DNA of 64,000 nt, from contig OX465281.1 of NCBI GenBank assembly GCA_949987705.1, positions 137,068,876 through 137,132,875 on the forward strand, in the 5' to 3' direction. Below, in pieces: positions 1 to 12,166 of the stretch. This stretch comes from Thereva unica. Its lineage: Eukaryota; Arthropoda; Insecta; Diptera; Therevidae. The translations under genes were made by a program, and so were the position numbers. Each line of letters opens with the position of its first letter. Position 1 is the first letter of the stretch. Below the pieces are notes generated by a model. It saw only the letters and a program-made list of their open reading frames with translations, ran no database searches and was not told the DNA's origin.

Positions 1-559
1 ATCATTAAAGAAAGATTTTCATACATAACTTCAACGACTTCACGTGAGAGAAAAGAGAAAATTCTTACTGTAAAATGCATTGTTTTGTTTTCCTTTATAA
101 ATAATTGTTATTGAACCATGATTTACAACCATACTTTAAGCATAAGTTGTTATCATTAAATCTATTAAAAATCATGTGTTTTGTTTCTAATCAAATCGAA
201 TAATGTCGAATTTTGCCAAAGTTAAGTTAATAGAGGGTACGGCAAAAGTGGCAATCCCCTTTTTACCATTTTGATTTACTTAAACATCTTTGGATTTACA
301 TAAAACAATAGATTTTTCATTTCCTGCCAAAATATGTTGAGAGAATTGAAACTTGATCACGGTTGCCCTTCTTAATCCCGTGACACTTTGGCAAAGTAAC
401 TGCTAACAAGTGGATTTTTAAGAGCAATGTAACTCAAATAACTGCCTATTTTGTGTATACAATCAATCGATAGATGCAAGACAATTGAATGCATCTTTAA
501 CGAAGCTACATACTTCATTCAAAAAATCATTGTGCACTATATTCAAATATTTTGATACT
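1..559. other. Unassigned AT-rich stretch
   Basis: No convincing reading frame, repeat or RNA gene is visible on either strand. Confidence 0.5.
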
Positions 560-1830
560 GGCATGTGAGATTTGAAGTAACGAGGCCCACATACTCTGGG
601 CTGACCTCCAATTACCCCATTAGCGCCATTTTTATAACACTCATTCTAATGACCATTAGGCTTGTTACGGGTTGTAGATCCATTTTGTAGCATTGCAGAA
701 TTGTGTAAAGTTCATCAAGCTCGTTCAGTATGTGGCTGCCAAATATAATGTGCCTGGCCCTGCCTACTGCCAGACATTTGCACACGAAGTGTTTCATTTA
801 GATCTTTGAGGCTACTGCGTTACGTGCTGAATGAACTGCCCATTCATGATGCATGCTCTCTTATTGGCCAGTGTCTCCCAGCTCTTGCTAGGCTCGTGAG
901 GGATTGTTTTAGGACGTAATCAATTTTGTTTTTGTTGTAGGACGACCATGTTCTCTTGGTCGTGTTACATATTGATAATTCTTTCCATTTTGGAAGTGAA
1001 GGTTAATATGTCTTTTAACCGTATTGCTAGTCTAAATCAGTTTATCTAATGAATCTTTTTGGGTAGATCACCGTGTCCATGTCCTGCTCAACTCCAACTT
1101 GGGAATAATATAGTGTGGAGGTCTAGTGGAAGAGTCGGTGCATGGTATATAACACGTCCCTTGGCGTTGTGTGTGTGTTCAATACTCCTGCGGTGCAAAT
1201 GCTTTCTGGAACCTGCCTATATTGGTACAGTTGTACTCATTCCCTAATGCTGGCCACCATACTATTGATTCATATGTGATGATAGGTCCTATGATGGCTG
1301 TGTACATCTGTAACACCAGTCGTGGCTTACGTTCCCATTTCTTCTCAATCATTTTCGTACAATAGTAGGGAGCTATACAGGCTCTTCTGCCTCTTCTCAG
1401 TATTGAAGCACCAGTCCAATTTAAGGTCAAGTATAGCACCTAAGTACTCCATCGTCGAAGCTGGATGTAACTGTACTTCATCCAATTTTAGACAGCTGAA
1501 AGTTGGTTCCTTGGATCTTATAGGGAACAGCGCCAATTCTTTCATTGCAGGATTAGCACACAGGCCACAGCCTTGAACCACCTGCTAATGTTGGAAACTC
1601 GTTCCATAATCTCCCTCACTACGTTGAGATTTTTGTCTATTACCATAAGCCGTAGCAGCGGAAACAGCACTCATCCATGTGGTGTGCCTCTACTAACCCA
1701 TGTAGTAAATTTACAGCTTCCAAGATAGCTATTTATTCATCGGCCGAGCGTTGCCTCCACCACTAATTCCGTTATTTGTATTCGTTATATTATTGAAAGC
1801 GCCTGTCATTTCTAAAAAGGTCGCTTTTTT
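560..1830 (-). pseudogene. LINE ORF2 relic: RT C-terminus, RNase H region and C-terminal tail
   Basis: Read on the minus strand, 1581-1345 and 1439-1179 encode a degenerate C-terminal reverse-transcriptase region with the phrases EYLGAILDLKLDW and IVWW, typical of R1/Loa/jockey-like LINEs. Further downstream, 797-612 contains CKCLAVGRARHIIFGSHIL, which resembles the Cys-rich C-terminal end found after RNase H in these elements (C-x-CxAL-xxR-xxxLG pattern). The frames are broken by stops and shifts, so no functional protein is made. It appears to belong with the RT N-terminal piece at 2800-3240; the two are separated by a younger insertion. The clade is an inference from motif order. Confidence 0.55.
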
Positions 1831-2640
1831 GTTATGTGTACCACTAGATCGTCATGTCGTTCAACTCATGGTGCAATGTCTAGTAGTACACTGATAAAAA
1901 AAATTCTTAGCTTAAGAAACTTTTTCTTGAACGAAGCAAATAATGTTTTGGAAATACCGAAAACAAAATTATTGTCTTCGGATAAGCAATACTCATAGTC
2001 TTGGTTCTATTGTCTTGGATGAAGACAAAAGTTGACTAGAAGTAAGAAAAAAAATTTCTTGGTTTGAGATACTCATTTTTTTAATTTAAGCAATTCAACT
2101 TCTTAGTCAAAGAATATCAAATTCTTAAAGCAAGCAAATTAATTTTCTTGACAGCTGTTTTAAATAAGGACTCATATTTTTCTAATAATGATCATATGCC
2201 AGTGTTAAATTAACTATAATATTTCCACGTAATAAAATAGTGAATTGCCTCAATAAATATTCTCGAATTAAAACTTCATCGTGTCTTGATTTAATACAAA
2301 TTTTGTTTTGAATAAAAAAGATTTAGTTTCTTGAGTAAAAAATTAAAAAATTGGTCGAAAAATATAAGTATTGAGCGAAGAAATACAATTGCTTGGCTCA
2401 AGAATTTCTAGTGTTTTACTCTGACACAGCTTTCTCATGTTAAGACTGAAAAATGTTTCTACTCAAGACAACGAAACGAAGACTATGGAATTGCTGGAAT
2501 CAAGACAATTTTTCTATCAGTGTAAGCTTGACCTGAAGATAGAAAAGGAATAGCAAAGGTTAAGGGTAGTCTGGTGGATGCATAAAGAGAAGGCAGTGAG
2601 CCTCGCGTTTGCACTACTGGGTGTCGAGTGAGTCACAACC
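1825..2640 (-). mobile_element. 3' end of a LINE-A-related element, split by a MITE
   Basis: The sequence at 1850-1889 and from 2525 resembles the 3' region of the LINE at 12031-13830. Both have a phrase like catggtgcaatgtctagtagta followed by agctt, and both carry a poly(T) plus ATGTG tail signature at the left end (1825-1840; 12031-12042). The match is divergent, so this is a related subfamily rather than the same copy. It sits inside the larger LINE relic at 560-3240, suggesting insertion into it. The right boundary is approximate. Confidence 0.45.
1890..2522. mobile_element. Tc1/mariner-type MITE, TA target duplication
   Basis: The 633-bp segment starts CACTGATA and ends TATCAGTG, with similar inverted ends extending about 17 bp with two mismatches. 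It is flanked by TA on each side (1888-1889 and 2523-2524), the duplication typical of Tc1/mariner transposases. No transposase frame is present, so it is non-autonomous. The LINE 3' region at 12126-12127 reads straight through the same TA and acts as a related empty site, supporting the boundaries. Confidence 0.75.
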
Positions 2641-2799
2641 ATCAGGGCTAGCGAGAGACAGTCTTTTTGGAGTGTTATGCCTCCTGAAACAAGTGAATCC
2701 CACTAACCAGCCGATAAAGGCTGTGTTGCCAACAGTACCAGACTACCAGGTGAACAAGGATGAAGACCTCATCTAAGCAGAAATTTGGTACCCTATTAT

Positions 2800-3240
2800 T
2801 AACCGGTTAAGCCGCTTATGTTACTTGTAGCATATTAGGGAAGATACCATCAGGTCCGGCTGGTTTATAGAGTGAGAAGTTGTCGATTGCCGGTAATTTT
2901 CTCCTCTGCTACAGCGAGTTGAGCCATTTCTCCGATTACACTCCGTCTATCTGGTCGCCTGTACTGGTGTGATCTTGAGCGTCCTCCGCTAATGCGGGGA
3001 GGTGCTAATTTCCCAGCAACTGCAATATCTTCGTCCACATCCCTTTCGCATTATTGTGGAAAGCCGGGCTGGAGTGCTTCTTACTTAATATCTTGCTTAG
3101 TCTGGCAGAATCTTGCTTTTAGTTGCTCGGATAGCTTCCTTATAATCTCGGCGGCGGTTTTTATAGATCCGCCATAAACTTTGCCTTTACAATCACCTCT
3201 GATCTCCTTATTCTGATTAGGTTGTCTTCCCGCCAAGGGG
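2800..3240 (-). pseudogene. LINE reverse-transcriptase N-terminal fragment
   Basis: On the minus strand near 2843-2870 the sequence reads KPAGPDGIFPNM, matching the early RT motif (xAxGPDGIxPxx) of non-LTR retrotransposons. The surrounding frame is broken. Orientation and position fit the upstream part of the LINE relic at 560-1830, with a later insertion between them. It is a decayed fragment. Confidence 0.55.
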
Positions 3241-3780
3241 GAATGATTGTTTGCTGCGTTTGATTGTACATGATACTTTGAATAAGATTTCCAAGGCTGT
3301 AGTAGATGTGCACGTTGCTTCTTTCAGAGCACTGATGGTTACAGAACTGGAAAGAGCGAAAATTTGCATGAATCTTATGAATGTTATAAAAATGAACACT
3401 AAAAATATTGAAATGGAGCGAAATAATTAACGCCATAGCTCAAGGCAGCAATACTATCGTCAGAAGTCTTGGTGATCATTATTTGTATTATGCCGTGTAA
3501 GATGAGATGGACTTTATTTAATATTCAGCAGATTGCGACATCCGCAAGACTAAGCTGGACGAACAGAATGGATAATTTCTTTATTTATCTTCTTCTGCGA
3601 TAGACCGTAAACATTCACTTGCAATGGTGTTCGGCCGAAATATCACTGCTACATTTATCAGTCAAAGGCTTACGAAGGTGATTATTGCTTTGATACTTGT
3701 TGATATGTGCTAAATCTCTGGTCATTATTCGTTTCGCATTCATTGAGCTTTAGAGTTATAGTTTCTGGAATTCCTCTATT
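3241..3780. other. Unassigned stretch
   Basis: Small overlapping frames exist on both strands, but none has a recognisable motif. No repeat structure was seen. Confidence 0.4.
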
Positions 3781-5000
3781 TTGCAAGTTTTTACATTATC
3801 TTCGTTCTTTATGGGGGAGAAATATTGCGATCGATTTTTCGACCACTCAAATTTGGTTCTGAAGACAATAGAATATAGTACATATGGGCAAAACGCGAAA
3901 AAGGCATATTTGCATATTCAAAACCCAGCAAAAAAAAGTTTACCGACCGAGTTTCTTGTGGGTTCTCCCCCATATGGCCCCAAAACAAGCCCGTTTCTGC
4001 TACAGGGGTTGCAAGGCTGTACGACCCATTTTGGAACTTTCTTGGGGAAATTTTCTCAAAATTTCTATCTTTATTGAAGATTTCAAAAAAAAGCTGCCAC
4101 GGAGGGGACCGCCACGGAGGGGACCGCCACGGAGGGGACTATTTGACTTAAAATCGCTTTTCTGAGTTCAGGAAGAATCCTGAGTGAATTTCCGCTTTCC
4201 GGTGACCACAGCTTCTTAGAACAACTTGAACTTTCCACTTCTGACGCGTTTTTTTTTTCGGTTTGAAGTTGAAACCGCGACTGCCACGGTTGGGACTTGT
4301 TTGAATATGCATTTGCACTTTGAATTTTAGAGCAAGAGAATTTTACAGTTAGGGATTCAAATCGAACGCGCCGAATGGGTTTTCGAATTGTTGCAGGTTC
4401 ATGAAACATCCCCCGAGCAGAGGGAGCCACAACAGAACATTCGAACGCATGTAGGCTCTAGCGGCACTGCGGTTCGCAATTTTAACGGAAAATTTCGGAC
4501 AAAATTCGAATACGTGTAAGTTCTGTATTCTGGCGTTCCGGTTTGCGATAAAAGAGAAAAAATCAAAGTTTTAGGCCCCAAAAACCATTCGTGAACGTCC
4601 TATCCCGAAACGCGCAAGTTGGTCTATTTAATATGCGCAATTAATCTGGATTTTTGTAGTTGGGACATGCCACGGAGGGGACATTTTGCACAGTTTCTGG
4701 GGCCTGCCGGGCTTTATGGCTGGCTGGATGGCCGTTTTTTTGTAGAAAAATGTTGCATAGGTCGGTATCCAACGAAAACATTTTTTTTGGGGTACTCATT
4801 TCCGACTCTAAAACGGTCATCGGCTCCGGACACCCATATGCCTTTTTCGCGTTTTTGCCCATATATTCAATGGTATGGTCATCCAATATGGCTTCCTCCA
4901 CAAAGTAGCGGATTTCCTTTTATCCTGCTTAAAAATCGAGCTGGTTACATGGCCTTGTTTCCGTATACGTGGATCCGCTACTAGCTTCAAAATTAGGAAT
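3781..5000. repeat. Unclassified segment with divergent inverted arms
   Basis: The left part (about 3880-3912) contains catatgggcaaaacgcgaaa and the right part (about 4838-4872) contains nearly the same sequence in inverse orientation. Translated outward, both arms give similar peptides (an NAKKAY phrase at each end), so the arms are inverted copies of one sequence unit. Between them lies a three-copy 15-bp minisatellite (4096-4140), with related single motifs at 4278-4293 and 4669-4682. I could not assign it to a transposon class; a foldback or composite element is possible. Confidence 0.4.
4096..4140. repeat. 15-bp minisatellite, three units
   Basis: Three consecutive units of GCCACGGAGGGGACC are present, the last ending in T. 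A further GCCACGGAGGGGAC lies at 4669-4682 and a variant, GCCACGGTTGGGAC, near 4280. The period is a multiple of three, so overlapping frames read Pro-Arg-Arg-Gly-Pro on plus and Val-Pro-Ser-Val-Ala on minus. I do not treat these frames as genes. Confidence 0.85.
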
Positions 5001-5122
5001 TTTCCTAACAGCAAGATTGACTCGTGTATCATCCGCCTAAATTTATATAATTCCTGTTCGATACTGATGTACATATTATTTAATGTTATTTCTTAGGTAT
5101 TCTAATACTAGTCATCTACAGA

Positions 5123-5752
5123 TAGTCCAGTGCAATTAGTAAATCAAATTGCATTTCATGATGGTCAACATGGTGGTTTTTTTGGAATTTGTTGGGGTAC
5201 ATCTGACAATGTTAAAACCAAGTTTGTGGGGTCGCAGTGTGATGGGAAAAGCCGCCATCTTGAAAAAGAGGTAGAGGTCGTTTAAACCAAATAACTCGGT
5301 TGTGTGCAATTTTCTTCAATTTTCCAAAGTTGTTAGATAACCCAAAATATAGATAATTCAGGGCGTTACATAAAATTCTAATTCATCCGACCTGCGAAAC
5401 TGGCTGGAATCGAGTTATTCGTCGAGAAGTGTCGTAACCTTCGTTGTTAACTTTTCACCCGCTATGTTGTGGAACTTTGAGCGGCCATAACTTTGAGCCA
5501 AATTAACTTACAGACCTCGTTAAGGGCTCATTTTGTAGATAATTTTATTCTCTAATGACTTTGTATTGATGATTTTCAGCTATCATTGCACACACCTCTT
5601 TTTCAAGATAGCGGCTTTTCCCATCACACTACGACCCCACAAACTTGGTTTTAACATTGTCAGATGTACCCCAACAAATTCCAAAAAAAAAAATTTTTGT
5701 ACATCATGAAATGCAATTTCATGCCCTTTTTTCGGCTAATTGCACTGATCTA
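5123..5752. mobile_element. MITE, TAGTCCAG family, copy 1 (TSD AGA)
   Basis: The 630-bp element has ends TAGTCCAGTGCAATTAG and, at the other end in inverse, TAGATCAGTGCAATTAG. It is flanked by AGA on both sides (5120-5122 and 5753-5755). Long inner arms are also inverted: gtggggtcgcagtgtgatgg near 5229 answers a near-complement near 5620. No transposase is encoded. A second copy with the same ends and a different 3-bp duplication lies at 14557-15673. The superfamily is unknown; the 3-bp duplication is not restricted to TWA. Confidence 0.75.
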
Positions 5753-5755
5753 AGA

Positions 5756-7397
5756 AGTAAATAGGATAATAAAACATATAAAACTGTAGTAAAATTTTTA
5801 GGTATATTTCAAAAATGACATTTTAATTATTTGACACCACTTTGCATTGCACTAGTTTAAGCAATTCTTCTCGATTCTTTTTTTGAATCGCTAATTTTTT
5901 TTGTATCACACTGACGAAGAATACATTTTCAATGGAATTGAAGCTACCCCAGGTTAACACATGTAAAAGGCATGTACTGCATAAAGGCATGTAACAATTT
6001 AATAAAAGCTAAAAAGTCACAAATATCTGAAAGCCGTTCGATGAAACTCACGTGCCCGTAAGTAGTGGCATATATTCGCTGCTTCGCTTCAGTACCATTC
6101 TTAGATATAGCGTCAATTACTGCTTGAACTCACCAACAACCTCGTCAACTATTGAGAGAGTCACCACAAAACTGAATACCTTCACCAGTACTAGACCCCA
6201 GGTGCTACCTTTAAATTATAGATATGGGTAGATACAGTATATTCCTCCACTTTATGAATGGCCTCTATGGTACCTGCGGAAGGAGAACGAGTGTTGCGAT
6301 AGCAGCCGTTCAGTATCAAATAGGGTCATAACTTTGTAATTGAAGTTGGATCGTAGCCTTTCTCTAAGGCAATCTACCAAGGAAAAATCAATAAAAAGGG
6401 CTCAACCTTTCTCTCGTCGAAAAAATTCCCGGACGCTTTCGTCCACTTATTTCAAGTGGGCCTGTACAAATGGAATATGTACAATAATTTAGCTTCACTG
6501 TTCCCCAACATTTGGTCTCTCTGCACACAGAAGTACAAGAATCAGCACACAACCAGCTGCAAAACTCCCTACTCTAGGTGCCACTTGGTCGGGGTGTGCT
6601 TGTAGTATTTCTGGAGTTGCGTGAACAGAATTAAATGGAAATTATTTCAGCTCTTCAAGGAGATTGTAGAACAAAATTTGGTGAAATGCTACCATAATAT
6701 AAAAAACGGAAACTTATCGAAGTGTGTACTCTCTGTATGCTAAGCACACACCGTACGAAGTGGGTATACTTTTCCATAACCCGCCGTGATGCTCGTACGC
6801 AGCGGAATTGTTGTCTTTGGCATTACCGTGTGTCGCACTCTGTTTTCTCAGACATTTCGTAATCGAATTTAGTTCTTAAATAGAACGCTTACGACTGACT
6901 TACTTTTATCAAAGGCATGGTGTCAGGAGTGTACGTCGCTTTTGTTCGGATTACATCCAGATTGCCATTTGCCTGTGGTCTCGATACGACTTTAATTAAA
7001 ATTTCATGCCGCACATCGGAAATGTGTTTTGATCTGTTTTGTTGAAATTGTTTCTGTATAGCAGCACTGTGAAGGATTTTTGAGAAGTCGCTGCTTTCAC
7101 GGTTAATTTTTTTATAATCTCGGAAATGATAAAATGTGATAACGCCTCGATGTACGCGCATAACACATGATACTCAAAGACTAATCTTGTGTAATTAGCG
7201 AGGCAATTAATCATTTCACTTAGATTTTTCAATTGGTAGAATTTTGGTTGGTTTTGTTTTAATTTAAGCGAATTTCAAATTTAGTTGGGTTTTGCGATAA
7301 ATATTATCTATTGTTTTCCTTTTTAGCCAAAACCAATTTCTTTAAATGCAATCAGAAAGTGTAAACTTAGAAATGTAAACATTGAGATTAACTGGAA
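5756..7397. other. Unassigned stretch
   Basis: Short frames at 6889-7232 on minus show no recognisable motif. No repeat or RNA gene is evident. Confidence 0.4.
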
Positions 7398-7930
7398 CTA
7401 AATTGCGTATTTAAAAAAATCACTTTTAAAATCGAGGGTGGAAACAAATTTAAAATTTTTACGGTTAGCGTTATCAAAATTTATTCTAATGCTACAATTG
7501 CGGGAGTTTAAAATGTGCCCACAAACTAATTCAGCCGGACTACAATTAAGATCCTTCCTAACCGTTGTTCTTAAACCAAGTAATAGGGCTAGAGTATGCA
7601 TCAATCAATTCGGATTAGTCATCTTAGCTCTAAGTGGTGCTTTTAACTGCTTGTGAAATTTCTCCACCATTCCGTTTGATGATACACTGCTGTTCGAATT
7701 CTATGGGTACCTAAAAGTTTGGAAAATTCTTCAAACCATCTTCCTTCAAACTGACCTCCTTGGTCCGTGGTAACTGTCAATGGAATCCCAAATCTCGGAA
7801 AATATTGCTCATACAATGTTTTACCAACTAAGCTGACTGTGAAACTCGGGTATACTTCCGGCCATCTGGTGAACCGGTCCACGACGGTTAACGGTACTTG
7901 AAGGGAACGATTGTGTACGTCGTTTCACCA
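7398..7930 (-). pseudogene. Ty3/gypsy integrase core relic
   Basis: The minus strand encodes a decayed integrase core. The phrase MDRFTRWPEVYP and then TTDQGGQFEGRWFEEF carry the second catalytic Asp region, followed by a broken frame in which NGMVEKFHKQL marks the catalytic Glu. Further down, CSPAELVCG is the usual phrase near the end of the core. Frames change at about 7643, so the gene is dead. With the gag relic at 8940-9560 it forms one minus-strand gypsy copy that has lost most of its RT, partly replaced by a MITE. Confidence 0.75.
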
Positions 7931-7949
7931 CATTTCACCCGAACTCTGT

Positions 7950-8370
7950 CTTGGGCTACTCTCTGAAGGCTCAATTACGTTGAGCAAGTTAACAAGCTAC
8001 TAGCCGGCGAATTCTAAAGTAGCTCAGTGTCATCATGTTCACTAGCTAACTGGCGAGAAAGTTTAAAGCCGGGCTACTTTACTCGCTACTCTCTTTAGTG
8101 TGGGCTTATTAGCTATGTAGTATACTAGCCGTTTATCATCATAGTTGCTACTGAACTAGCTGCGAGTATCTCATTATTTGGTTTCATTGACTGAAAAATG
8201 ACGGAATTAGTCCGCTCTAGCTGGTTGGCTACTGTGCGAATGGAAAGTTTTGAGTGTCATCGTCACTATCGCTTTAGCTGACTCGCTGGCTTCTAAACTC
8301 GTCGGCTAGTAGCTTGTAAACTCGCCCAATGTTATCAATCCCCTTAAGTGACTCTCGTGATAATAGGTTT
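7950..8370. mobile_element. MITE with long imperfect inverted arms
   Basis: The left arm contains aacaagctactagccggcga (about 7990) and the right arm carries its near-complement tcgtcggctagtagcttgta (about 8300-8319). Similarity extends outward to ctcaattacgttgagcaag on the left and inward for about 50 bp with mismatches. There is no coding capacity. Exact ends and the target duplication could not be fixed, so the boundaries are approximate. It lies inside the gypsy relic. Confidence 0.55.
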
Positions 8371-8939
8371 CTGTGACTGATTCACGATATCCTACAGGAA
8401 TGCAAACCGATTTGTGCAGCTTTCGCAATTTCTCAGAAGTAATATTTAATAATTCCGCGTTTCCGCACGTTAATTGAGCATCGTTCTTTTTTTTTGTCTT
8501 TGCACAACAACTTTGGAACTCTCTCCCTGAATTAGATTAAAATAAATTTGAATCACATCTGCCTCTCTGCCCGCGCGGTCATAATGCATTATCAAAGTGT
8601 CTCGCGATACCATTTGAGTTGGCCACCCCTGTGGCCAGACCTTGACCTGAAACTCATTACTTCTATTAAATGTAAGCGTCTTAATTAAAACTTTTTTTTT
8701 CGATTTTCGATTTTATTTTCTAAATAATCAATCTTTTTAGCAGAATCTATGTTATTTACATACATTGAGACCTCTCTGGTTTAGAAAAGGCTTTGAAGAA
8801 CAATCATTGATGGGTGAAATATATTGCAATCTGAAAACTTCGAAAATTTTATCCGAAGATTTTGAATGTTTAGAAGATTTTGAATGTTTTGTTTGCCAGA
8901 AAAAATCAATGCGATGTTAAATTCTTCTTCTTTGATTCG

Positions 8940-9560
8940 TTAGCTCGGACCGCCAGGAGCGGGACGTCCCCGCAACGGATACGCTGCTGTCGGTGCCGCT
9001 TTAAAAAATTCGGTTTCTTGCCTAGTTTCTTCTGGTCAATTCGGCAGGTCGACCACCCTCCTCCGTTCACACCCTTGACTTGGGATCAGGCGACGGTAGA
9101 GTTGATGTTAATATTAGGCGGTAATTTTCGCATCCAAAGCTTTCTAATCCATTCCTTTCCTAAATTTGATGAAGCTCCAGCAAGTGTCTCCATTCAGCTA
9201 TAAAATTCCGATGGCTATCTATCGGCCATATCAGAATTGCATAATAGTTGCTCAAACATTCTTTCTTCAGATTCTGTAAAACATTGAATTAATGTTGCTT
9301 TCAAGGCTTCATTTTTGTTTTGTGTGGTGGGTTTTGAATGAAATCCAATACGTTAATTATGATATCTAAAGGTAGAACTTGGATGATATGTTCGTATTTA
9401 GTCTCATCTAGTCTAATTCCTTTTTAGTTAAATTGACTCTCCGTTAAAATAAACCATGTTTCTGGACACAGTGATCAGAAAGTTTCACAGCAAATGAACT
9501 GATACTTTTACTATTAGCATTTATTTTCTCATTTTCACCTCCTTGGACACTCATATTAAT
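8940..9560 (-). pseudogene. Ty3/gypsy Gag relic
   Basis: Reading minus from about 9557 (ATG, MSVQGGENEK) the translation resembles a gypsy Gag: a VKL start, then DIIINVLDFIQNPP, LKATLIQCF, SEERMFEQLL and WIRKLWMRKLPPNI, in the order seen in retrotransposon capsid domains. Several stops and shifts break it. The downstream integrase relic at 7398-7930 on the same strand probably belongs to the same insertion. No LTRs were recognised. Confidence 0.6.
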
Positions 9561-9659
9561 CACAATTTGTTAACACTCACGTAAAAAGAAGTTCAATAAA
9601 AAAAAATTTGGAGAAGCAAAAAAGGAAAAAAACATCGAAAGTTTGAAGACAAGACCAAG

Positions 9660-9735
9660 GTATTATCCTGTACCTAGACGGATCCAAATCAGAGTCGGGT
9701 GTAGCAACTAAAGCACCTTTACATTATGTGATCTG
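9660..9735 (+). pseudogene. Possible LINE RNase H fragment
   Basis: The plus-strand phrase LYLDGSKSESGVATK resembles the first RNase H motif (TDGSKxxxGVG) found in LINE and other RNase H domains. Only a short stretch is present, without the remaining catalytic positions, so this is a weak call. Confidence 0.3.
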
Positions 9736-9739
9736 CCGT

Positions 9740-12020
9740 TCAAAATTACGAGTTAACAGTCCATCTGATTTCATATTACATTGTATAATTTTTTTGTGTT
9801 CTCCCTTAATTTAGACAATTCAAAACAGAAATATTCAAAGCAATATTTGGCAGGGAAAGATCTGATTTTGGCCAGGGTGGATCTGAAATCCATCCTAGTT
9901 TACTGCCTGCTTTCAAGCAAACGTTTTTACGAGTGCGACTACAAAACGGCGCATCTTAACGCCAATAGTGTCTCAGCCTACAGTCAGGATGGGACTGCCA
10001 CTCCTACTTTCCTTTCCTGTTGTATTATAATTTTTTGGTTACGAGTACGATTTTCGTAATAGATTCATGTTATCTAGGTCTAAAATAAATTCTTCTCTGA
10101 TACTATTAGTGCCTTCTTCTGGTTTTTTTCTTTTTCATTTTCATGGAACTTCTAAACTGATCGCCTAATTACTAAAATATTATCAATGTTAGAGCTTGAG
10201 CTCTTTCCTTATTTAATACAAGTAAAGTTGATTTTTCGTGATCCCTTCCAAAATGTTTGTTGTTGATTTCAAACGTTTTTAATCCTTATTAATTAGGAGC
10301 TATAAATGCTCGTGCTGAAATTCAGACGAGTCAGAGTATGTGTAGTGAATTTATTAATATATTACCAACTAATATTCGTTACAACAGCTAAAAATTCACT
10401 TAAGTAACTTGAAATTATTCACGAACGAACCAACCCTCATTCATCATCAACCAAAATAAGAAAGCAATTTTTTGACAGCTTTTAACCAAAATGAAGTTAG
10501 CTAGAGGAAATGAAAATCTTAACTTAAAATAATATAAGTTGCACACAGAAACAAGTTTACGGAGAAAATATTATATTCTTTGGAAACATTCCGGCAAATA
10601 AAAAACCCCTTTCAAATGAATTTATTTATATTTATTTATTATTTTTTAGTTAAGGGGTGAAAAAGATCTTACCACGTCACCGAAGCATATTCCTTGTGCT
10701 CCTTATATTCCCTGCGAGACTTTAAAAACATAAATGTTTTGAGAGAGCTCAATGAATGTGTAAAAACTCGCATATGACAAAAGTTTCACTCATTTGCAGC
10801 TGCTTCCTTGAGTACGAAAATTCATTACGAGCGAAACCTTTTCCGGCAAAGAAATCGCTACACCACGAGAGAATTGTGCTTTGAATACAAAATTCTTGGT
10901 ATTTAATGTTACGTGACTGTAATTGTGGGACTAAAAGTTAAGGTATAAAAACGTCCTCTTTTTTAGGACGATGGTTTTTGGGGTAAAGACCAAAACGAAA
11001 CTAATACTGATATAAAACATCTACAATGTTGCTTCACTCTAATTCCGAGTATATCACGGGACGGATGAATGTTTTTTCTCATTTAGATAACGAAGGACTC
11101 AAGTTGTTATGTTGCATCCCCCAGGGAAGGCCGAGATCCCTTTTCTTAAACTCAAGAATTATTGTTGCGTAAAATTTCTGTCACAAAAAGCGAAATGATT
11201 TTTGCTTTATTTCTTTTTTTCTTCTTGCTTCTTTCAGTCGCTTCGATTTCCTGTTTATATTAATAATTTCAGTAATGGTGTCCTTGATATTTGAGTTGAT
11301 GGCAAGACCAACCGCAATACCTCATTGTTTTCGACAAAATTTCCACTGGCTAGACATCAAGTTTGGGAATAGGTTGGTGTATTAAATCAACCTCCCTTAT
11401 CATTTGTAGTTGTAAAATTTTTACCAAAATACATTTGCATAGTAAGCTCGGTAAATTCACAGTGAAGTTGTTATTCTTCCCTCCTTATATCGTGGATTAT
11501 TGCTATCTATATCACTAACTACATAAAGACTGAAGTGGATATAAGTTTCTAAACGTAAGCTGATTTCTGCGCGTAAGTTCCTTGTGCAGGACATGTAGAT
11601 AGAATGTCATCATTAAAAATACAGATACACATATTCGGGTGTCCCTGTAAGTCTAACACCAAAGAACCCAATATCGTGACTGTGTAAAAAATATCTGAGC
11701 ATAATAGTGCCACGCCTATTAGCCTTATTCTCGTTGTCGAGTGACTTGACAGATCCATTTGTATTCTCATTGTCAATCTAATAGATTTCTGGCGAGCAAA
11801 TTGACAAAATTCGTCTTTAATTGTCGCAAGGTAGCGTGTGAAGTGACATTATTCTCGATACGTGTGCAGGTGACAGTTTCATTCCACCGCGTCCCTCGTA
11901 GTCACGTCACTCGCCAACGAAAATACCACCTAATGATTACCAATGTGCCGCGGCACTTTTATGTGCCGCCAAATTCCTGAAGTGTGCCGCCAAATTTTAG
12001 AAATGCAAACAACACAAATT
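9740..12020. other. Unassigned stretch
   Basis: No motif-bearing frame was found. A small direct repeat of GTGCCGCCAAATT occurs near 11963 and 11985, next to the LINE-A 3' end. A 75-codon frame at 11549-11776 on minus has no recognisable content. Confidence 0.4.
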
Positions 12021-12166
12021 ATTTTGTATGCTTTTTTTTATGTGGCAGTGCTAAGCTCAGGAGTCACCCTTTGTACTACCAGTCCGTCATGTCATTTGTC
12101 ATGTCATGGTGCAATATCTAGCAGTAAGCTTAGTACGGGAGGGAGAGAGGGGGAATAGGTTAAGGA

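Noticed and set aside
4083..4430. 115-codon minus-strand frame with Val-Pro-Ser-Val-Ala repeats
   Set aside because: The repeats arise from the 15-bp minisatellite; no other support for coding.
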